NCBI RefSeq assembly: GCF_900177405.1
Contig: NZ_LT840185.1
Coordinates: 682,001-746,000, forward strand
Direction: 5' to 3'
From: Allosphingosinicella indica
Lineage (GTDB): Bacteria; Pseudomonadota; Alphaproteobacteria; Sphingomonadales; Sphingomonadaceae
Length of the DNA: 64,000 nucleotides
Shown piece after piece: positions 25,855-34,273 of the stretch. How positions within the stretch are numbered: position 1 is the first letter of the stretch; every line of letters starts with the position of its first letter. The translations under genes were made by a program, and so were the position numbers. The notes beneath the pieces are model-generated. The model was not told where the DNA came from. It ran no database searches and saw nothing but the letters and a program-made list of their open reading frames with translations.

Positions 25855-27726
25855 GTGGATTTCGCAGGTAACGAGAGCGTCCCGGCGGACAGCGGCGACG
25901 GCGCCGTCAGCGAGAGCAAGACCGTCATGGCCAAGCGTTTCGACGTGAAGACCGATGCCGCGCGCGACGCGCTGCTGACCGATTTCGGCAAGGACACCTT
26001 GCAGGACCGCTACCTGCTGCCCGGCGAATCCTATCAGGATCTCTTCGCCCGCGTCGCCTCGGCCTATGCCGACGATGCTGCGCACGCCCAGCGGCTCTAC
26101 GATTATATCAGCCGGCTGTGGTTCATGCCCGCCACCCCCGTCCTCTCCAACGGCGGCACCGGGCGCGGCCTGCCCATCTCCTGCTACCTCAATTCCGTGT
26201 CGGACAGCCTCGAGGGCATCGTCGGCACCTGGAACGAGAATGTCTGGCTCGCGTCGCGCGGCGGCGGCATCGGCACCTATTGGGGCAACGTCCGCGGCAT
26301 CGGCGAGCCGGTCGGCCTCAACGGCAAGACTAGCGGCATCATCCCCTTCGTCCGCGTGATGGATTCACTGACCCTCGCGATCAGCCAGGGCTCGCTCCGC
26401 CGCGGCTCGGCCGCCTGCTATCTCGACATCTCGCACCCCGAGATCGAGGAGTTCCTCGAGATCCGGAAGCCCTCGGGCGATTTCAACCGCAAGGCGCTCA
26501 ACCTCCACCACGGCGTGCTCATCTCCGACGCCTTCATGGAAGCGGTGCGCGACGGCGCCGAATGGACGCTGCAGAGCCCCAAGGACGGCTCCGCCCGCGC
26601 CACCGTCGATGCGCGCGCGCTCTTCCAGAAGCTGGTCGAGACCCGCCTCGCGACCGGCGAGCCCTACATCATCTTCATCGATCAGGTGAACCGGTCGATG
26701 CCCAAGCATCACCGCGATCTGGGGCTCAAGGTCACCACCTCGAATCTGTGCAGCGAGATCACGCTGCCCACCGGCACCGACCATCTCGGCAAGGACCGCA
26801 CCGCGGTCTGCTGCCTGTCCTCGCTCAACCTCGAGACGTGGGACGAGTGGAACGGCGACAAGACGTTCATCGAGGACGTCATGCGCATGCTCGACAACGT
26901 CCTCCAGGACTATATCGACCGCGCGCCGGACGAGATGGCGCGCGCCAAATATAGCGCCAGCCGCGAGCGCTCGGTCGGCCTCGGCGTGATGGGCTTCCAC
27001 TCCTTCCTCCAGGCGCGCGGCCTCCCCTTCGAGGGCGCGATGGCGAAGAGCTGGAACCTCAAGATCTTCAAGCACATCTCGGCGCAGGTGAACGAGGCGT
27101 CGATGCACTTGGCGCACGAGCGCGGGCCGTGTCCCGACGCCGCCGACATGGGCGTGATGGAGCGTTTCTCGTGCAAGATGGCGATCGCTCCGACCGCGTC
27201 GATCAGCATCATCTGCGGCGGCACTTCGGCGTGCATCGAGCCGATCCCGGCCAACGTCTACACCCACAAGACGCTGTCGGGCTCGTTCGCGATCCGCAAT
27301 CCGCATCTCGAGAAGCTGCTGATCGAGAAGGCCAAGAACGCCGACACGATCTGGAACTCGATCCTCGAGAAGGGCGGCAGTGTCCAGCATCTCGATTTCC
27401 TCACCCAGGAGGAGAAGGACTGCTTCAAGACCAGCTTCGAGATCGACCAGCGCTGGCTGATCGAGCTCGCCGCGGACCGCACACCCTATATCGACCAGGC
27501 GACCTCGCTGAACCTCTTCATCCCCGCCGACGTCGACAAGTGGGACCTCCTCATGCTCCACTTCCGCGCTTGGGAGCTGGGCGTGAAGTCGCTCTATTAC
27601 CTCCGCTCCAAGAGCGTCCAGCGCGCCGGCTTCGCGGGCGGCGTCGAAGCCGACAACACGCCCGAACTCAAGAAGCTCGAGCTGGCGGCGACCACGGACT
27701 ATGACGAATGCCTGGCGTGTCAGTAG
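25855..27726 (+). CDS. nrdA: Class I ribonucleoside-diphosphate reductase, alpha subunit
   Basis: NrdA holds the active site that reduces ribonucleotides to deoxyribonucleotides. Catalytic landmarks in the 623-residue protein are the cysteine of ISCYLNS at about residue 110, N-x-C-x-E in NLCSEI (Asn297, Cys299, Glu301) and the cysteine pair at about 319-320 in VCCLSS. The C-terminal CLACQ supplies the shuttle cysteines Cys619 and Cys622. The protein is about 140 residues shorter than E. coli NrdA and has no recognisable N-terminal ATP-cone. The start is GTG at 25855 with GGGGAG before it; an earlier GTG at 25831 lies inside the NrdR box. It heads the operon that ends with nrdB. Confidence 0.96.
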   Translation: MDFAGNESVPADSGDGAVSESKTVMAKRFDVKTDAARDALLTDFGKDTLQDRYLLPGESYQDLFARVASAYADDAAHAQRLYDYISRLWFMPATPVLSNGGTGRGLPISCYLNSVSDSLEGIVGTWNENVWLASRGGGIGTYWGNVRGIGEPVGLNGKTSGIIPFVRVMDSLTLAISQGSLRRGSAACYLDISHPEIEEFLEIRKPSGDFNRKALNLHHGVLISDAFMEAVRDGAEWTLQSPKDGSARATVDARALFQKLVETRLATGEPYIIFIDQVNRSMPKHHRDLGLKVTTSNLCSEITLPTGTDHLGKDRTAVCCLSSLNLETWDEWNGDKTFIEDVMRMLDNVLQDYIDRAPDEMARAKYSASRERSVGLGVMGFHSFLQARGLPFEGAMAKSWNLKIFKHISAQVNEASMHLAHERGPCPDAADMGVMERFSCKMAIAPTASISIICGGTSACIEPIPANVYTHKTLSGSFAIRNPHLEKLLIEKAKNADTIWNSILEKGGSVQHLDFLTQEEKDCFKTSFEIDQRWLIELAADRTPYIDQATSLNLFIPADVDKWDLLMLHFRAWELGVKSLYYLRSKSVQRAGFAGGVEADNTPELKKLELAATTDYDECLACQ

Positions 27727-27924
27727 GTGACCGCCAAGGAATGGCCGTGGATCGCCTTGGCGATCTGCGCAGCCTTGGCATGGCTCGGGACACGGGCTGT
27801 GCCCGAGAGACGAAGCGTGCGGATAGCGCTCAACGTCTTTCTGGGGCTTTTGTTGGTCGTCGCCGTGGCGATGGCGTTTTTTTGGATCGGGATCTTCGGC
27901 TGGCTCGCGCTAGGCAGTTTCTAA
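27727..27924 (+). CDS. Small two-helix membrane protein inside the nrd operon
   Basis: A 65-residue hydrophobic protein starting with GTG directly after the nrdA stop codon. Two likely transmembrane segments (about residues 7-23 and 35-60) flank a basic loop (RAVPERRSVR). No family is recognised. Its end overlaps the start of the next ORF in another frame. Support is the tight coupling to nrdA and the membrane-like composition; codon use is less GC-biased than in nrdA. It could be a spurious frame. Confidence 0.5.
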   Translation: MTAKEWPWIALAICAALAWLGTRAVPERRSVRIALNVFLGLLLVVAVAMAFFWIGIFGWLALGSF

Positions 27925-28196
27925 ACTTCCTTCCCCTCCTCGCCCTCACCGCCTGCGCGACGCAGGTCGCCACCGGCGTCGCGCCGGACTCGCCCGGCTT
28001 CCTGCTCGGCGTGTGGCACGGCTTCATCTTCCCCGTCGCCTGGGTGCTGAGCCTCTTCATGCCCGACGTCGCGGTCTATGCGGTGCCGAACAACGGCGGC
28101 TGGTACGATTTCGGCTATTTCCTCGGCATCGTCGTCTTCGGCGTCGGCGCCCGCCGCACCCACACCGTCTACCGCACCCGCGTGGTGCGGGGATGA
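27882..28196 (+). CDS. Small lipoprotein-like envelope protein inside the nrd operon
   Basis: The probable start is TTG at 27882, giving 104 residues. A basic N-terminus is followed by FLNFLPLLALTAC, a good lipobox. The remainder is hydrophobic (GFLLGVWHGFIFPVAWVLSLF, then YFLGIVVFGVGARR), so it may also span the membrane twice. Conserved-looking features are WHGFIFP and NNGGWYDFGYFLG. No named family. It lies between nrdA and nrdB and overlaps the 65-residue frame by 43 bases, so at least one of the two starts is uncertain. The C-terminal part is clearly coding-like. Confidence 0.68.
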   Translation: MDRDLRLARARQFLNFLPLLALTACATQVATGVAPDSPGFLLGVWHGFIFPVAWVLSLFMPDVAVYAVPNNGGWYDFGYFLGIVVFGVGARRTHTVYRTRVVRG

Positions 28197-28212
28197 GTGG
28201 CCTTACTCCTCC

Positions 28213-28300
28213 CGTCACCCCGGCGAAGGCCGGGGTCCAGACGGACTTGATGCAGCGCGGCGCCGATGCCGCATGGATCCCGGCCTTCGCCGGGATGACG
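28213..28300. repeat. REP-like element, CCCGGCGAAGGCCGGG variant, between the nrd genes
   Basis: Arms GTCACCCCGGCGAAGGCCGG and ATCCCGGCCTTCGCCGGGAT are inverted. It lies inside the nrd transcript just before nrdB. A close copy is at 31817-31914. Confidence 0.8.
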
Positions 28301-28321
28301 ATTTAGACCGGAGTTCCTCTG

Positions 28322-29374
28322 ATGCCCCTTCTCCAAGCCTCCAAGACCTACAAGCCGTTCGAATATCCCTGGGCGTTCGAATTCTGGAAGCGTCAGCAGC
28401 AGATCCACTGGATGCCGGAGGAGGTGCCGCTGGGCGAGGATTGCCGCGATTGGGCGCAGAAGCTCACCGATCACGAGCGCAATCTGCTCACCCAGATCTT
28501 CCGCTTCTTCACTCAGGCCGACGTCGAGGTGCAGGATTGCTACCACGACAAATACGGCCGCGTGTTCAAGCCGACCGAGATCAAGATGATGCTGACCGCG
28601 TTCAGCAACATGGAGACGGTCCACATCGCCGCCTACAGCCACCTGCTCGACACGATCGGCATGCCCGAGAGCGAGTACAGCGCCTTCCTCGAATATGCCG
28701 AGATGAAGGACAAGCACGATTACCTTCAGCAGTTCGGCGTCGATAACGACGAGGACATCGCCAAGACGCTGGCCATGTTCGGCGGCTTCACCGAGGGGCT
28801 GCAGCTCTTCGCCAGCTTCGCGATGCTGATGAACTTCCCGCGCTTCAACAAGATGAAGGGCATGGGGCAGATCGTCTCCTGGTCGGTCCGCGACGAGAGC
28901 CTCCATTGCGAGGGCATCACCCGCCTGTTCCACGCCTTCGTCAAGGAGCGCGACTGCCTCACCAAGGCGGTGAAGGAAGACATCATGGACGTCTGCCAGA
29001 CGACCGTGCGGCTGGAGGATGCGTTCATCGATCTGGCGTTCGAGCAGGGGCCGGTGCCGGGCATGACCCCGCGCGAGATCAAGAAGTATATCCGCTACAT
29101 CGCGGACTGGCGGCTCGGCCAGCTCGGCTTGAAGCCCATCTACATGGTCGACGAGCACCCGCTGCCCTGGCTGACGCCGCTCCTGAACGGCGTCGAGCAC
29201 GCCAATTTCTTCGAAACCCGCGCCACCGAATATTCCAAGGCCGCGACCCGCGGCAACTGGAACGAGGTCTGGGACAGTTTCGACAAGCGCCAGAAGGCGA
29301 AGGTGGCGAATGACGCGCCGGAGGCTGAGGGGGGCGACGACATGTTCACGCGGGCTGGGGTAGCTGCGGAGTAA
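28322..29374 (+). CDS. nrdB: Class I ribonucleoside-diphosphate reductase, beta subunit
   Basis: NrdB carries the metal/radical cofactor that starts catalysis in NrdA. The 350-residue protein keeps the expected ligands: Asp67 (QADVEVQD, probable), Glu98 and His101 (NMETVH), Glu158 (FTEGLQ), and Glu192 and His195 (DESLHCEG). The radical tyrosine is at Tyr105, four residues after His101. The metal (iron or manganese) cannot be decided from sequence alone. The start ATG at 28322 has GGAG eight bases before. It is separated from nrdA by two small ORFs and a REP element. Two hairpins lie downstream. Confidence 0.96.
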   Translation: MPLLQASKTYKPFEYPWAFEFWKRQQQIHWMPEEVPLGEDCRDWAQKLTDHERNLLTQIFRFFTQADVEVQDCYHDKYGRVFKPTEIKMMLTAFSNMETVHIAAYSHLLDTIGMPESEYSAFLEYAEMKDKHDYLQQFGVDNDEDIAKTLAMFGGFTEGLQLFASFAMLMNFPRFNKMKGMGQIVSWSVRDESLHCEGITRLFHAFVKERDCLTKAVKEDIMDVCQTTVRLEDAFIDLAFEQGPVPGMTPREIKKYIRYIADWRLGQLGLKPIYMVDEHPLPWLTPLLNGVEHANFFETRATEYSKAATRGNWNEVWDSFDKRQKAKVANDAPEAEGGDDMFTRAGVAAE

Positions 29375-29389
29375 GCATGAGGCCCGAAC

Positions 29390-29423
29390 CTAAGCGACCC
29401 GGAGCGCAGCGAGGGTCGCTTAG
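29390..29423. terminator. Hairpin after nrdB, perfect 11-bp stem
   Basis: CTAAGCGACCC (29390-29400) pairs perfectly with GGGTCGCTTAG (29413-29423). It lies 15 bases past the nrdB stop. No T-run follows, so it may be an RNA stability element rather than a Rho-independent terminator. Confidence 0.55.
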
Positions 29424-29470
29424 TCGAGGATCAGCCGAATGCCGGCCGGCCTCGCTAAAGCGAGGACCGA

Positions 29471-29495
29471 CGACACGGGATTTAGTCCCGTGTCG
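29471..29495. terminator. Second hairpin after nrdB, perfect 10-bp stem
   Basis: CGACACGGGA and TCCCGTGTCG enclose TTTAG. No T-run follows. It precedes the DUF2442 gene by about 38 bases and could end nrd transcription or shape the next leader. Confidence 0.5.
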
Positions 29496-29533
29496 GCCAG
29501 ACGTGTATCGTGCTAAGATCGAAGAGGCATGGC

Positions 29534-29788
29534 ATGAGCATTTCGGCTAGGGCAACAGAGGTCCGCTTCGACGAGGACCAGATGTGGGTCGCGCTGGACG
29601 ACGGTCGCACGCTCGGCATCCCTCTCACCTGGTTTCCCCGATTGCTCCACGCAGCGCCGGAGGAGCGCGCCAAGGTGAGTATCAGCGCCAGCGGCCTCCA
29701 TTGGGAAGGACTCGATGAGGACATCTCGATCGCCGGTCTGATCGCCGGGCGCGGCGACGCGACGCGGACACGCAAAAGGGCGGCATAA
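29534..29788 (+). CDS. DUF2442 domain protein
   Basis: An 84-residue protein recognisable as a DUF2442-like small domain: VRFDEDQMWVALDDGRTLGIPLTWFPRL, then an acidic-basic pattern ending WEGLDEDISIAGLIAGRG. The family is often found beside a DUF4160 gene or in toxin-antitoxin-like pairs; no DUF4160 gene is adjacent here. The ATG at 29534 has AAGAGG at suitable distance. It is convergent with the GIY-YIG gene. Confidence 0.82.
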   Translation: MSISARATEVRFDEDQMWVALDDGRTLGIPLTWFPRLLHAAPEERAKVSISASGLHWEGLDEDISIAGLIAGRGDATRTRKRAA

Positions 29789-29820
29789 TTTGAAAGTCGC
29801 GAACGACACGCTTCAGAGCG

Positions 29821-30756
29821 TTAGTTCCGATTGAGTCCCATCTCGCGGCTTTGCAGCTTGGCCTTCCAGCGCTGCTCCATCACAATGATGTCCTGATCCG
29901 TCGCCAGCGAGCCGGCCACCTCCAAGATGCTAACGCGATAGTCGCTCGGCGCTCGTGACCGGAAGGCGATCGCGTCGCCCTGTCGACCAGCATGCTGCAC
30001 CCAGCGCTCGTGAAAGCCGCCTTGGGCGAACGCCGCGCCGACATATTGCTCACGCGTCGCCGGACAGGTGAGCAGATACACGCCCCGGCTGCTGCGCAGT
30101 ATCGCCACCCATGACGGCGGCAACGCCTCGACTTCTGAAAGCTGGCGAAGAAAAGCCGTGTGACCGGGATATGTTTCCTCATGATCGTCTCGGCGCAATT
30201 CCAAGATCGGTTTGTTTCGCCGCTCCGCCCGCTGGCCCCAGCTCCGGGTTCCGGCACCCCAGTCGATGAAGAGCTTTCCCGCAAACTCCATGAAATCCGG
30301 ATGCGGCTGGGTCGCCCAGCGGTCGATCTGTCCTTCCGGCACTTGCCGCGCGGTTAGGGGACAATCGAAAGCGGGAACACGTTCTTCGCCCTTGGCGATT
30401 CGGTAGAGGCCCACGAACATCGTCTCTCGCGGCGGGAAGGCGACAAAGCTCGCCCAATATGGCGCGTCGAAGAAAGCGCGGTCCTTCGCCGGCTGCGTCG
30501 ATTGATAGGCTTCGAACCGCGGCCGGTCGTCGCGCCACGCCTGCAACGGCGACATTCCAGCCGCGCCTTGCCGCTTGGCATGACGGAGCAGCCTTACCCC
30601 CTTTGGCGAAAGTCCATGCTCCGCGAGCAGACCGTTGAACGTGAGCGGCACTGCAACCGCCTTCCCTTGCTGAACTACTGAAACAGAATCTCTTTGCTGC
30701 CACTCGTCGGCATCGGCAAGCAGGTGGATAATGCCGGTCGAGGTCGCCTGTAACAC
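29821..30756 (-). CDS. GIY-YIG nuclease domain protein with large N-terminal domain
   Basis: A 311-residue protein whose last 87 residues form a GIY-YIG-like module. GVYLL (about 225) and YVG (about 238) supply the name motifs. An arginine follows in HERW (about 251) and a glutamate plus terminal asparagines in MEQRWKAKL...NRN (about 294 onward). The N-terminal 220 residues include PLTFNGLLAEHGLSPKGVRLL and YWASFVAFPPRETMFVGLY, with no motif I can name. GIY-YIG nucleases cut DNA in repair, restriction and homing; which applies here is not known. The start may be GTG at 30756. Composition is slightly lower in GC than the surroundings. Confidence 0.75.
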   Translation of the reverse strand: MLQATSTGIIHLLADADEWQQRDSVSVVQQGKAVAVPLTFNGLLAEHGLSPKGVRLLRHAKRQGAAGMSPLQAWRDDRPRFEAYQSTQPAKDRAFFDAPYWASFVAFPPRETMFVGLYRIAKGEERVPAFDCPLTARQVPEGQIDRWATQPHPDFMEFAGKLFIDWGAGTRSWGQRAERRNKPILELRRDDHEETYPGHTAFLRQLSEVEALPPSWVAILRSSRGVYLLTCPATREQYVGAAFAQGGFHERWVQHAGRQGDAIAFRSRAPSDYRVSILEVAGSLATDQDIIVMEQRWKAKLQSREMGLNRN

Positions 30757-30878
30757 ACGCGACAGCCTCTTTACGCTCCTGCGCTGCTTACCTTTCCGTC
30801 ATAACAGCGAGATGATGTCCTACAGATAACCATATAGGATAAGATGCTTGCTCCCATTCTTGTCAGAAGGAGCATCTC

Positions 30879-31592
30879 ATGAGACGCCATAGCCGCGAAA
30901 TGGACATCGACGACTACGAGGCGTGGACTGCCGCGCGGCGGCGCCATGAGGCGGTGGCCGAGGCGGCGGATGAAGAGGGTGGGCCGCGGCTTTCGCTGGT
31001 GCCGCAGCCGGATCGCGGCGAGGTGTGGCCGACCGATCTGCTGCCCGCCCCCGCTGAACCGCCGGCCGAGGCCGCACAGCCCTCCGACACTGCCATGGCG
31101 CCCGCGCCGCCCACCCCCGCAATGCCTTTCGACGGCGTCGCGCTGGAGGACAGCCGCAAGCGCCTGATTGGGTGGAGCGCCGATCGCCAGCGCATCTTCC
31201 TCGCCAATCTCGCGGAAACCGGATCGGTTCATCTCGCCTGCTCGGCCGCGCGGCTGTCGGCGCGCTCGGCCTATCGGCTGCGCGCCCGCTCCGCCCCCTT
31301 CGCCGCGGCGTGGGACACCGCCGAGCAGCTCGCCGTCGGCCGCCTCTCCGCGCTCGCTTTCGATCGCGCGATCAACGGCCGCGTCGACCAGGTCTATCGC
31401 GACGGGGATCTCGTTGCCGAGCGCAAGGTACCGAGCGACAAGCTCCTCATGTGGCTGCTCGCCCGCCTCGATCCCCGCCGCTTCGCCGCGCCGTGGGAGC
31501 TGCGCAAGGACGGCACCGCCGATCCCCAATCCGAAGCCCGCGCCGCCTTCCCCACCCAGCTCGACACCCTCGCCGACGCGCCATCCGAGTGA
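30879..31592 (+). CDS. Terminase-small-subunit-like / helix-turn-helix protein
   Basis: A 237-residue protein with a charged, proline-rich N-terminal half. The C-terminal domain (about residues 90-200) begins GWSADRQRIFLANLAETGSV and has an apparent helix-turn-helix (LACSAARLSARSAYRLRARS), then FAAAWDTAEQLAVGRL. This layout resembles phage terminase small subunits and similar DNA-binding proteins. There are no large terminase, portal or capsid genes nearby, so a phage packaging role is not supported. AGAAGGAG precedes the ATG. Its true function is unknown. Confidence 0.65.
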   Translation: MRRHSREMDIDDYEAWTAARRRHEAVAEAADEEGGPRLSLVPQPDRGEVWPTDLLPAPAEPPAEAAQPSDTAMAPAPPTPAMPFDGVALEDSRKRLIGWSADRQRIFLANLAETGSVHLACSAARLSARSAYRLRARSAPFAAAWDTAEQLAVGRLSALAFDRAINGRVDQVYRDGDLVAERKVPSDKLLMWLLARLDPRRFAAPWELRKDGTADPQSEARAAFPTQLDTLADAPSE

Positions 31593-31960
31593 TCTCTGCA
31601 CCCCCATGGTCAGTGCGAACATTGGGAACATTCGCACGAGCCGCCGAGCGCAGGAGAGCGAATGCGGAAGCATTCGCCGCCTGCGCGAAGAGCCGGCAAG
31701 TGCCGGACGGCGTGCGCTCCGGCTCTGCCGGTGCGACACGACCGACGTCACGCGATTCACTCGCGTGACGGCACAGGCCAATGGAAAGACCCGCTTTCGC
31801 GCCCCAATCCCTCCACCGTCACCCCGGCGAAGGCCGGGTCCATACGGAGTCGCCGTGTCACAACACCGGGTCAGCATGGATCCCGGCCTTCGCCGGGATG
31901 ACGGAATAGAAGGATGACGGAATAGGGAAATGACGAACGATCCCCGCTCCTGGCCCCCGC
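31593..31960. other. Intergenic region with REP-like element
   Basis: 368 bases between a plus-strand gene and the end of the esterase gene. Apart from the inverted repeat at 31817-31914 and a short direct duplication of a GATGACGGAATA-like motif after it, I see no gene or clear terminator. Confidence 0.6.
31817..31914. repeat. REP-like element, CCCGGCGAAGGCCGGG variant
   Basis: CGTCACCCCGGCGAAGGCCGG and CCCGGCCTTCGCCGGGATGACG are inverted. Variant shared with 28213-28300. Confidence 0.8.
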
Positions 31961-33082
31961 CTAGCGCATCAGCCCCGCGCTGCGCAGCGCATCCTCGATT
32001 ATCGTCTGCACCGTCGCGTGCGCCGGCGGCGCCTTTGCCGGCTTGCGGCGCGGCGCGGCGTGCTTTGTCGCCGCCGCCTCCGCCTTCGCCGCCACCCGCT
32101 TCGCCGCAGGCGCCGCCGCCTTGGCGATCCCGAAGAACGCCGCGATCCGGTCGGTCGAGCTTATCGCGACATCCAGCATATGCGCGCCCGCCTTGCCCGA
32201 TCGGCCGGCGCCGCGGCCGGGCGCGAGCGGGGTGCCGTGCGCCATGCCGGTGATCTCATATTCCTCGATCAGCGCCGCGCCATCGGCGCCGTGCCACACG
32301 CGGTGCGGATATCCGTCGACGCGGTCGGCAACGTCGGGCGCGCGCCTCAGCCCGTGGACGCCCTGCCACTGGCGGACGATGGCATCGGCATTGCCGCGCA
32401 CTACCAGATTGTCGGCGGTGCCGTGCCACACCGATATGCGCGGCCACGGACCCGCGTGCGGCGATGCGGCGGTAACGGCGGCGGTGAGCGCCTTGTCGTC
32501 GGCGATCCCGCGGCCCGCCATCGTCTCGAACGCCTCGTGCAGGTTGCCGGCGACGCCATAGGGCAGCCCGGCGATGATCGCGCCGCCCGCGAACGTCTCG
32601 GGGTAGGTCGCGAGCATCACCGAGGCCATCGCCCCGCCCGCCGAGAGGCCGGTGACGAAGATGCGCGCCGGATCGATCGGGTGGAGCTCCGCCATCCGCG
32701 CGATCATCGCCCGGATCGAGGCCGGCTCGCCCGCCCCGCGCGCCGCGTCGCCCGGCTGATACCAGTTGAAGCAGAGGTTGAAATTGTTGCTCCGCCGCTG
32801 CTCCGGATAGAGGAGCGCGAAGCCGTGCCGGTCCGCCAGCCGCGACCAGCCCGATCCGTGATCGTAGGTCGCCGCATCCTGCGTGCAACCGTGCAGCACC
32901 ACGATCAGCGCGGCGGGCGACTTGAGCTTGGCAGGCACATAGCAACGCGTGCCGAGTTGGCCGGGATTGTCAAACGGGCCGGGCAGGTCGGCGAGCCGAT
33001 CGACGATCGCCGCCTTCGGTCCGGGTGCCGCGAAGGCCGCGGCGGACTTGTTCATCCGGGAAACGATCCTGGCGAGTCGCAT
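31961..33082 (-). CDS. PHB depolymerase-family esterase
   Basis: A 373-residue alpha/beta-hydrolase of the extracellular PHB depolymerase/feruloyl esterase-like family (esterase_phb). The oxyanion region LIVVLHGCTQDAATYD is followed by FNWYQPGDAARGAGEPASI and the serine site TGLSAGGAM. A late histidine lies in YEITGMAHGTPL. The C-terminus is Ala/Lys-rich. No strong signal peptide is visible, so an intracellular oligomer hydrolase or esterase is possible. The start at 33082 was chosen because GAGGGAG lies upstream. Substrate is unproven; polyester or acetylated sugars are usual. Confidence 0.87.
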   Translation of the reverse strand: MRLARIVSRMNKSAAAFAAPGPKAAIVDRLADLPGPFDNPGQLGTRCYVPAKLKSPAALIVVLHGCTQDAATYDHGSGWSRLADRHGFALLYPEQRRSNNFNLCFNWYQPGDAARGAGEPASIRAMIARMAELHPIDPARIFVTGLSAGGAMASVMLATYPETFAGGAIIAGLPYGVAGNLHEAFETMAGRGIADDKALTAAVTAASPHAGPWPRISVWHGTADNLVVRGNADAIVRQWQGVHGLRRAPDVADRVDGYPHRVWHGADGAALIEEYEITGMAHGTPLAPGRGAGRSGKAGAHMLDVAISSTDRIAAFFGIAKAAAPAAKRVAAKAEAAATKHAAPRRKPAKAPPAHATVQTIIEDALRSAGLMR

Positions 33083-33229
33083 AAGGTTTCTCCCTCGCAG
33101 CCCGCGACACTGCGGTTCATGCTGCACTGCAACAAGATAGGGATGCGGGAGAGGGATTGCGAATGCGCATCGCGCAACCGGTTGATCTTTATGCGCAACT
33201 GGGACGTTTTGAGACGTCAGGCGCCAGGG

Positions 33230-33619
33230 CTAGGCTCCGCTCGGGCCGTCGCGATCGCGCAGATAGCGATACGCCAGCGGCAGCTCCGGCAGCCACGGCT
33301 CGCGGCGGATCGTCCAATTCTCGTAGGTCGGGACAAGCTGTCCGGGCGTATCGAGCGTGCCGAGATGGACCTCGACCTCGTCGTCGTAGCGCGCGAACAC
33401 CGACGATCCGCATTGCGGGCAGAAATGGCGGTTGCGGTAGCCGCGCGTCTCGCCCGCGATCGTCACCGCATCTTCGGGAAAGATCGCCGCGGCATAGAAG
33501 AGCGCGCCATGATGCTTGCGGCAATCGAGGCAGTGGCACACCGCGACGCGATTGGGCTTCCCCGTCGCCGCGATCCGCACGGCCCCGCACAGGCACCCGC
33601 CCTCATACCGCTCACTCAT
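33230..33619 (-). CDS. GFA-family protein (glutathione-dependent formaldehyde-activating enzyme-like)
   Basis: A 129-residue zinc-binding protein of the GFA/CENP-V fold. The metal-binding cysteines are in GGCLCGAVR, VCHCLDCRKHHG and FCPQCGSSVF. The founding member helps formaldehyde react with glutathione, but most relatives have no confirmed activity. It ends 26 bases after the DUF2171 gene, which precedes it on the same strand, so the two probably share a transcript. Confidence 0.9.
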   Translation of the reverse strand: MSERYEGGCLCGAVRIAATGKPNRVAVCHCLDCRKHHGALFYAAAIFPEDAVTIAGETRGYRNRHFCPQCGSSVFARYDDEVEVHLGTLDTPGQLVPTYENWTIRREPWLPELPLAYRYLRDRDGPSGA

Positions 33620-33645
33620 TCGGGTCTCCGACCTGCCGCCCGCGC

Positions 33646-33894
33646 TCAGCCATCCTCTTCTTCTTCGAAGGCCACGGCGACATCGCCATTGGCCGAAAGC
33701 CGCACCTTGTCCCCCTCCACGCCCGCGACTAGGCCGGTGGAGATATAATGGTGATGGCCTTCGTGGCTGCCCATACCGCTGTCCTTCTTGGTCAGCTTGA
33801 TGCGGTGGCCATCGACGCGGTCGACGGTGCCGACATGGACGCCGTCAGCGCCGATGACTTCCATATGCTCCTTGATCTGGCTGGTGTCGGTCAT
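33646..33894 (-). CDS. DUF2171 domain protein
   Basis: An 82-residue small protein of the DUF2171 type: IKEHMEVIGADGVHVGTVDRVDG, then KLTKKDSGMGSHEGHHHYIS and an acidic tail. It is related in look to PRC-barrel-like domains. AAGGAGGACC precedes the ATG. Role unknown; members are common in stress-linked loci. Confidence 0.87.
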   Translation of the reverse strand: MTDTSQIKEHMEVIGADGVHVGTVDRVDGHRIKLTKKDSGMGSHEGHHHYISTGLVAGVEGDKVRLSANGDVAVAFEEEEDG

Positions 33895-33977
33895 CTGGTC
33901 CTCCTTGGTTTCACAGCTGCAACGCCGGACTGCGGACTTGGATGCGTCTGCGCTGCCGCCCCGCGCGTTGCGCCGGC

Positions 33978-34175
33978 ATGCCGTCCAGCGTCATTCGTCA
34001 TCATGCCTATGATGCCGCCCGTCAGGTGCTCGACGTCACCTTCGTCACCGGGCGGCGCTACCTCTACCATGATGTCCCGCCCGACACTGCGATCGGCCTT
34101 GGCGCGGCATCGTCCAAGGGCCGCTATTTCAACGCCCGCATCCGCGACGTCTTCGCCTTCACCGAGGTGGCCTGA
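33978..34175 (+). CDS. KTSC domain protein
   Basis: A 65-residue protein with the KTSC fold signature (SSVIRHHAYDAARQVLDVTFVTGRRYLYHDVP, then KGRYFNARIRD). KTSC domains are small, often linked to lysyl-tRNA synthetase or other RNA-related proteins, but here the domain stands alone. The start ATG at 33978 was chosen over one at 33942 because it begins the domain. The ribosome binding site is weak. Confidence 0.85.
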   Translation: MPSSVIRHHAYDAARQVLDVTFVTGRRYLYHDVPPDTAIGLGAASSKGRYFNARIRDVFAFTEVA

Positions 34176-34273
34176 GCGCGTTTCGTCTCGTTGTGCGGCG
34201 TTCACGCAACCGAGTGGCAACCACTTCGTTCTGCGGCCGAGACTTTCGGGTCTTCCCTATGAGGAGAAGTGTC

